From: Paenibacillus timonensis
Lineage (GTDB): Bacteria > Bacillota > Bacilli > Paenibacillales > Paenibacillaceae
Direction of reading: 5' to 3'
Length of the DNA: 34,021 nucleotides
Assembly: GCF_022427145.1 (NCBI RefSeq)
Contig: NZ_JAKSXN010000058.1
Coordinates: 1-34,021, forward strand
Shown: piece by piece, positions 31,465 to 34,021 of the stretch
How the letters are laid out: every line of letters begins with the position of its first letter
Position numbering within the stretch: position 1 is the stretch's first letter
Translations under genes and position numbers: made by a program
Notes under the pieces: generated by a model
The model's database searches: none
What the model was told of the DNA's origin: nothing
The model's input: only the letters and a program-made list of their open reading frames with translations

Positions 31465-31732
31465 GTCGACAAAGACATGAGCCAGAAGGCTTGAACGGTA
31501 CAGAGAAAGGGAACTTGGCTGGAATTCCCTTCGGTTTCGCTTTTGGTTTACCCCTTTGTAGCTGTATTCCTGAACCAGAGATGAAGTAGGGAATACCGGT
31601 TCATTGCCGTTATCGAATGCCGAATTAAGGGCCAGATCCGAATGCAGTGTACTATTGGTACTGCGGAGAGGCCGAATGAGGGTGGAACCACGGGTATAAC
31701 GCTCGTCCCTTTCCGGGACGGGCGTTTTTTGA
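31465..31732 (+). promoter_or_regulatory. thrS: T-box leader, Thr-specific (ACC specifier)
   Basis: The T-box core lies at 31677-31692 (GAGGGTGGAACCACGG). It is followed by a terminator ACGCTCGTCCC / GGGACGGGCGT with six T (31699-31730). Stem I closes with ACAAAG (31469-31474) and CTTTGT (31554-31559), and ACC (31550-31552) sits one base before the 3' arm, the same geometry as the UUC of the pheS leader. The specifier is therefore read as threonine ACC. Confidence 0.9.
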
Positions 31733-31783
31733 TTTGTCCGCTCCGGTAAATCCAACAACATTTTCTGTAGGGAGGAACAAAAG

Positions 31784-33721
31784 GTGGCAGTATCTGTTAT
31801 TTTGCCGGACGGTTCGGTTCGGGAGTATGCGGAAGGCAGCAGTTTGGAAGATGTGGCGGCTTCGATCAGCAGCGGTTTGCGTAAAAATGCGCTGGCCGGA
31901 AAAATCAACGGCGTGGCGGTGGATTTGAACGCGAAGCTGGTGGATGGCGCTAAAGTGGAGATCATTACGGGAGATTCCCAGGACGGCTTGGAAATCATGC
32001 GCCACAGCAGCGCCCACTTGATGGCCCAGGCGGTAAAACGCCTGTTTGGCAACAAGGAAGTGAAGCTGGGGATCGGTCCGGTGATCGAAGACGGATTTTA
32101 CTATGACATGGATCTGGAGCACCCGCTGAATCCGGAGGATCTGCAAAAGATCGAAAAAGAAATGGAGCGCATCATCGGCGAAAACCTGCCGATTACCCGC
32201 CGGGAAGTGAGCCGCGAGGAAGCGGTGGCGATCTTTACCGAACTGGGCGATCCGTACAAGCTGGAGCTCATTCGCGATTTGCCGGAAGACAGCGTCATTT
32301 CGATTTATGATCAGGGCGAATTTTTCGACCTGTGCCGCGGGCCGCACGTGCCTTCGACCGGGAAAATTAAAGTATTCAAGCTGCTGAGCGTGGCGGGCGC
32401 TTACTGGCGCGGAAACAGCAACAACAAAATGCTGCAACGCATTTACGGCACCGCGTTTATGAAAAAAGCGGAGCTGGATCAGCACCTGCATATGCTGGAA
32501 GAAGCGAAGAAACGTGACCACCGTAAGCTGGGCAAGGAACTGAACATTTTCACGTTCAATAATCTGGTGGGCCAAGGCTTGCCGATCTGGTTGCCGAAGG
32601 GGGCAACGGTTCGCCGTACGCTGGAACGTTACATCGTTGATATCGAAGAACGTCTGGGTTATCAACATGTGTACACACCGGTGCTTGGGAACGTGGATTT
32701 GTACAAAACCTCGGGCCACTGGGATCACTACCAGGATGATATTTTCCCTAAAATGGCGATCGATACGGAAGAATTCATTCTTCGTCCGATGAACTGCCCG
32801 CACCATATGATGGTGTACAAAAGCGATATGCGCAGCTATCGGGATTTGCCGATCCGAATTGCGGAGCTTGGAATGCAGCATCGCTACGAAATGTCCGGCG
32901 CTTTGACCGGCTTGCACCGCGTTCGCTCGATGACGTTGAATGATGCGCATATTTTCTGCCGTCTGGATCAAATCAAGGATGAATTCTCGCGGGTGCTCGA
33001 CCTGATCAAGCAGGTGTATAACGATTTTGGGATCCATGAATATCGTTTCCGGTTGTCCTATCGCGATCCGCAGGATACGGAGAAATACTTCCAGGATGAT
33101 AAGATGTGGAATACGGCGCAGCGGATGCTCCGCGAGGTTGTAGAAGAAGCGGGCTTGCCGTTCTTTGAAGCGGAAGGCGAAGCAGCGTTCTACGGACCGA
33201 AGCTGGACGTGCAGATCAAAACGGCGCTCGGCAAGGAAGAAACGCTGTCGACCGTGCAAATCGACTTCCTGCTGCCGGAACGCTTCGAGCTCGAATATGT
33301 CGGCGACGATGGCGCAAAACACCGTCCGGTCGTATTGCACCGCGGGATCCTCGGCACGATGGAACGCTTCACGGCTTTCCTGCTCGAGAACTTTGCGGGG
33401 AACCTGCCGCTGTGGCTGGCTCCGGTTCAAGCGAAGGTCATTCCGGTTTCCGGCAACTTCGACGCCTATGCGCGTCAAGTGGAAGACAAGCTGCGCGCTG
33501 CCGGCATCCGCGCCGAAAGCGATCTGCGCAACGAGAAGCTTGGCTATAAGATCCGTGAGGCTCAGCTGGAGAAGCTGCCGTACATGTTCGTCGTCGGCGA
33601 AAGCGAGCAAAGCGCCGGCACCGTCTCCGTGCGTAAGCGCGGCGAAGGGGATCTTGGTGCCAAAGCGGTGGATGAAGTGGTCGCTCAACTGCAAGACGAA
33701 ATCCGCAACCACGTGATTTAA
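31784..33721 (+). CDS. thrS: Threonine--tRNA ligase
   Basis: 645 residues, full length. An N-terminal TGS domain (about 1-62) is followed by the editing/SAD domain (about 65-240, with [16 protein letters not shown]). The class II catalytic core has a zinc ligand set Cys in [12 protein letters not shown], His in HIF, and His in [13 protein letters not shown]. The C-terminal anticodon-binding domain spans about 540-645. GTG start with GTAGGGAGGA upstream. It charges tRNA-Thr and is controlled by the T-box upstream. Confidence 0.98.
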   Translation: MAVSVILPDGSVREYAEGSSLEDVAASISSGLRKNALAGKINGVAVDLNAKLVDGAKVEIITGDSQDGLEIMRHSSAHLMAQAVKRLFGNKEVKLGIGPVIEDGFYYDMDLEHPLNPEDLQKIEKEMERIIGENLPITRREVSREEAVAIFTELGDPYKLELIRDLPEDSVISIYDQGEFFDLCRGPHVPSTGKIKVFKLLSVAGAYWRGNSNNKMLQRIYGTAFMKKAELDQHLHMLEEAKKRDHRKLGKELNIFTFNNLVGQGLPIWLPKGATVRRTLERYIVDIEERLGYQHVYTPVLGNVDLYKTSGHWDHYQDDIFPKMAIDTEEFILRPMNCPHHMMVYKSDMRSYRDLPIRIAELGMQHRYEMSGALTGLHRVRSMTLNDAHIFCRLDQIKDEFSRVLDLIKQVYNDFGIHEYRFRLSYRDPQDTEKYFQDDKMWNTAQRMLREVVEEAGLPFFEAEGEAAFYGPKLDVQIKTALGKEETLSTVQIDFLLPERFELEYVGDDGAKHRPVVLHRGILGTMERFTAFLLENFAGNLPLWLAPVQAKVIPVSGNFDAYARQVEDKLRAAGIRAESDLRNEKLGYKIREAQLEKLPYMFVVGESEQSAGTVSVRKRGEGDLGAKAVDEVVAQLQDEIRNHVI

Positions 33722-33765
33722 TCCGCACACGACTGTGCCGCCTGCTCGTGACTTTGGAGCGGAGC

Positions 33766-33943
33766 AAATGTTGCATGATGTGCAGCATTTAGCACGATAG
33801 CGAGAGGTTTGAGGCTAGAATGTTGCATTTTTTGCAACATTCTAGCCTTTTTTTGCGGGAAGCCCTCAATATTGTTGCACTTTATGCAACATTTTGGGCT
33901 TGAGGCGGCGTAAAGGCACCAAAATGTTGTACTTTTTACAACA
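33766..33943 (+). repeat. Array of four equally spaced palindromes TGTTGYA-N5-TRCARCA
   Basis: Each unit has 7-nt arms and a 5-nt loop. Arms: unit 1 at 33769-33775 and 33781-33787; unit 2 at 33821-33827 and 33833-33839; unit 3 at 33873-33879 and 33885-33891; unit 4 at 33925-33931 and 33937-33943. Unit centres are 33778, 33830, 33882 and 33934, i.e. exactly 52 bp apart. Spacers between units differ in sequence. Unit 2 extends to a 15-bp stem. Confidence 0.85.
33813..33854 (+). terminator. Intrinsic terminator of thrS (second unit of the palindrome array)
   Basis: GGCTAGAATGTTGCA pairs perfectly with its complement (33833-33847) around TTTTT, followed by seven T. Confidence 0.9.
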
Positions 33944-33975
33944 TTCTTGCGGGGAGGTACTGTTGGAGGACTGAT

Positions 33976-34021
33976 GGAGGCTACGTGAGCAACGGAGGGA
34001 CCGGCTGAATTCAAGATTCGA
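33976..34021 (-). repeat. Dispersed repeat, copy D (cut by window edge)
   Basis: Reverse complement reads TCGAATCTTGAATTCAGCC, then TCCGTTGCTCACGTAG, matching copies A and C in the same order. It continues beyond the window. Confidence 0.75.

Noticed and set aside
31652..33730. 692-codon open frame opposite thrS
   Set aside because: It is the antisense shadow of thrS, caused by codon bias; it has no ribosome site and no recognisable domain.
33766..33943. CRISPR array
   Set aside because: The repeats are only about 19-23 bp with variable loops and arms, there are only four units, and no cas gene is near; unit 2 is an ordinary terminator.

Overview
This 34 kb window looks like chromosomal DNA of a spore-forming, low-GC-type Firmicute with a fairly high GC content, most likely Paenibacillaceae. 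The evidence is strong AGGAGG ribosome sites, frequent GTG/TTG starts, T-box and S-box leaders, spore-coat (CotF-type), Spo0E-type and YtxC proteins, and Bacillus-like gene neighbourhoods (pheS-pheT-zapA, mutS2-yshE, alaR-alaT, ytxC-thrS). No phage, plasmid, IS transposase, CRISPR array, rRNA or tRNA gene is visible. It is mainly housekeeping DNA, and the novelty lies mostly between the genes.

Layout. (1) 1-2600: the tail of an unknown gene, then a YafY/WYL regulator with two GyrI-like/effector-binding proteins. Matching TGACAT-type palindromes lie before the regulator and before its neighbour. (2) 2598-8669: ywbE (minus), then a Phe-specific T-box leader carrying a 207-bp repeat, pheS, pheT, and a ZapA with a very long coiled coil. 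(3) 8700-13450: a CuA-type lipoprotein and a YvlD-type membrane protein (both minus), then mutS2, a DUF350 protein, a 26-residue membrane peptide and an acidic zinc-ribbon protein. (4) 13600-19260: MFS transporter, convergent FAD oxidoreductase, two spore-coat proteins, alaR-alaT, and a Spo0E-like protein. (5) 19385-22647: ATP:cob(I)alamin adenosyltransferase coupled to an RluA-family pseudouridine synthase, an ArsC-family protein, a 5'-3' exonuclease, and a DUF3055 protein (minus). (6) 22730-24995: a promoter-terminator pair, an HRDC-domain protein, and CorA (minus) behind a long folded leader. (7) 25396-29033: a SAM riboswitch controlling metA and two Cys/Met-metabolism PLP enzymes, which together would convert homoserine and cysteine to homocysteine. 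(8) 29196-33721: mqnC, ytxC, and thrS behind a Thr-specific T-box. (9) 33722-34021: an array of four palindromes and the edge of another repeat copy.

The main non-coding observations are these. First, four inverted repeats of form TGTTGYA-N5-TRCARCA follow thrS, with centres exactly 52 bp apart. Second, a dispersed repeat family with a 13-bp terminal inverted repeat is present in five whole or partial copies, two of them inside T-box leaders. Third, the corA leader of about 295 nt does not match a riboswitch class I recognise, and it contains mutually exclusive pairing segments. Fourth, a strong promoter is followed within about 20 nt by an intrinsic terminator upstream of the HRDC gene. All function calls come from reading the sequence; no database search was run.
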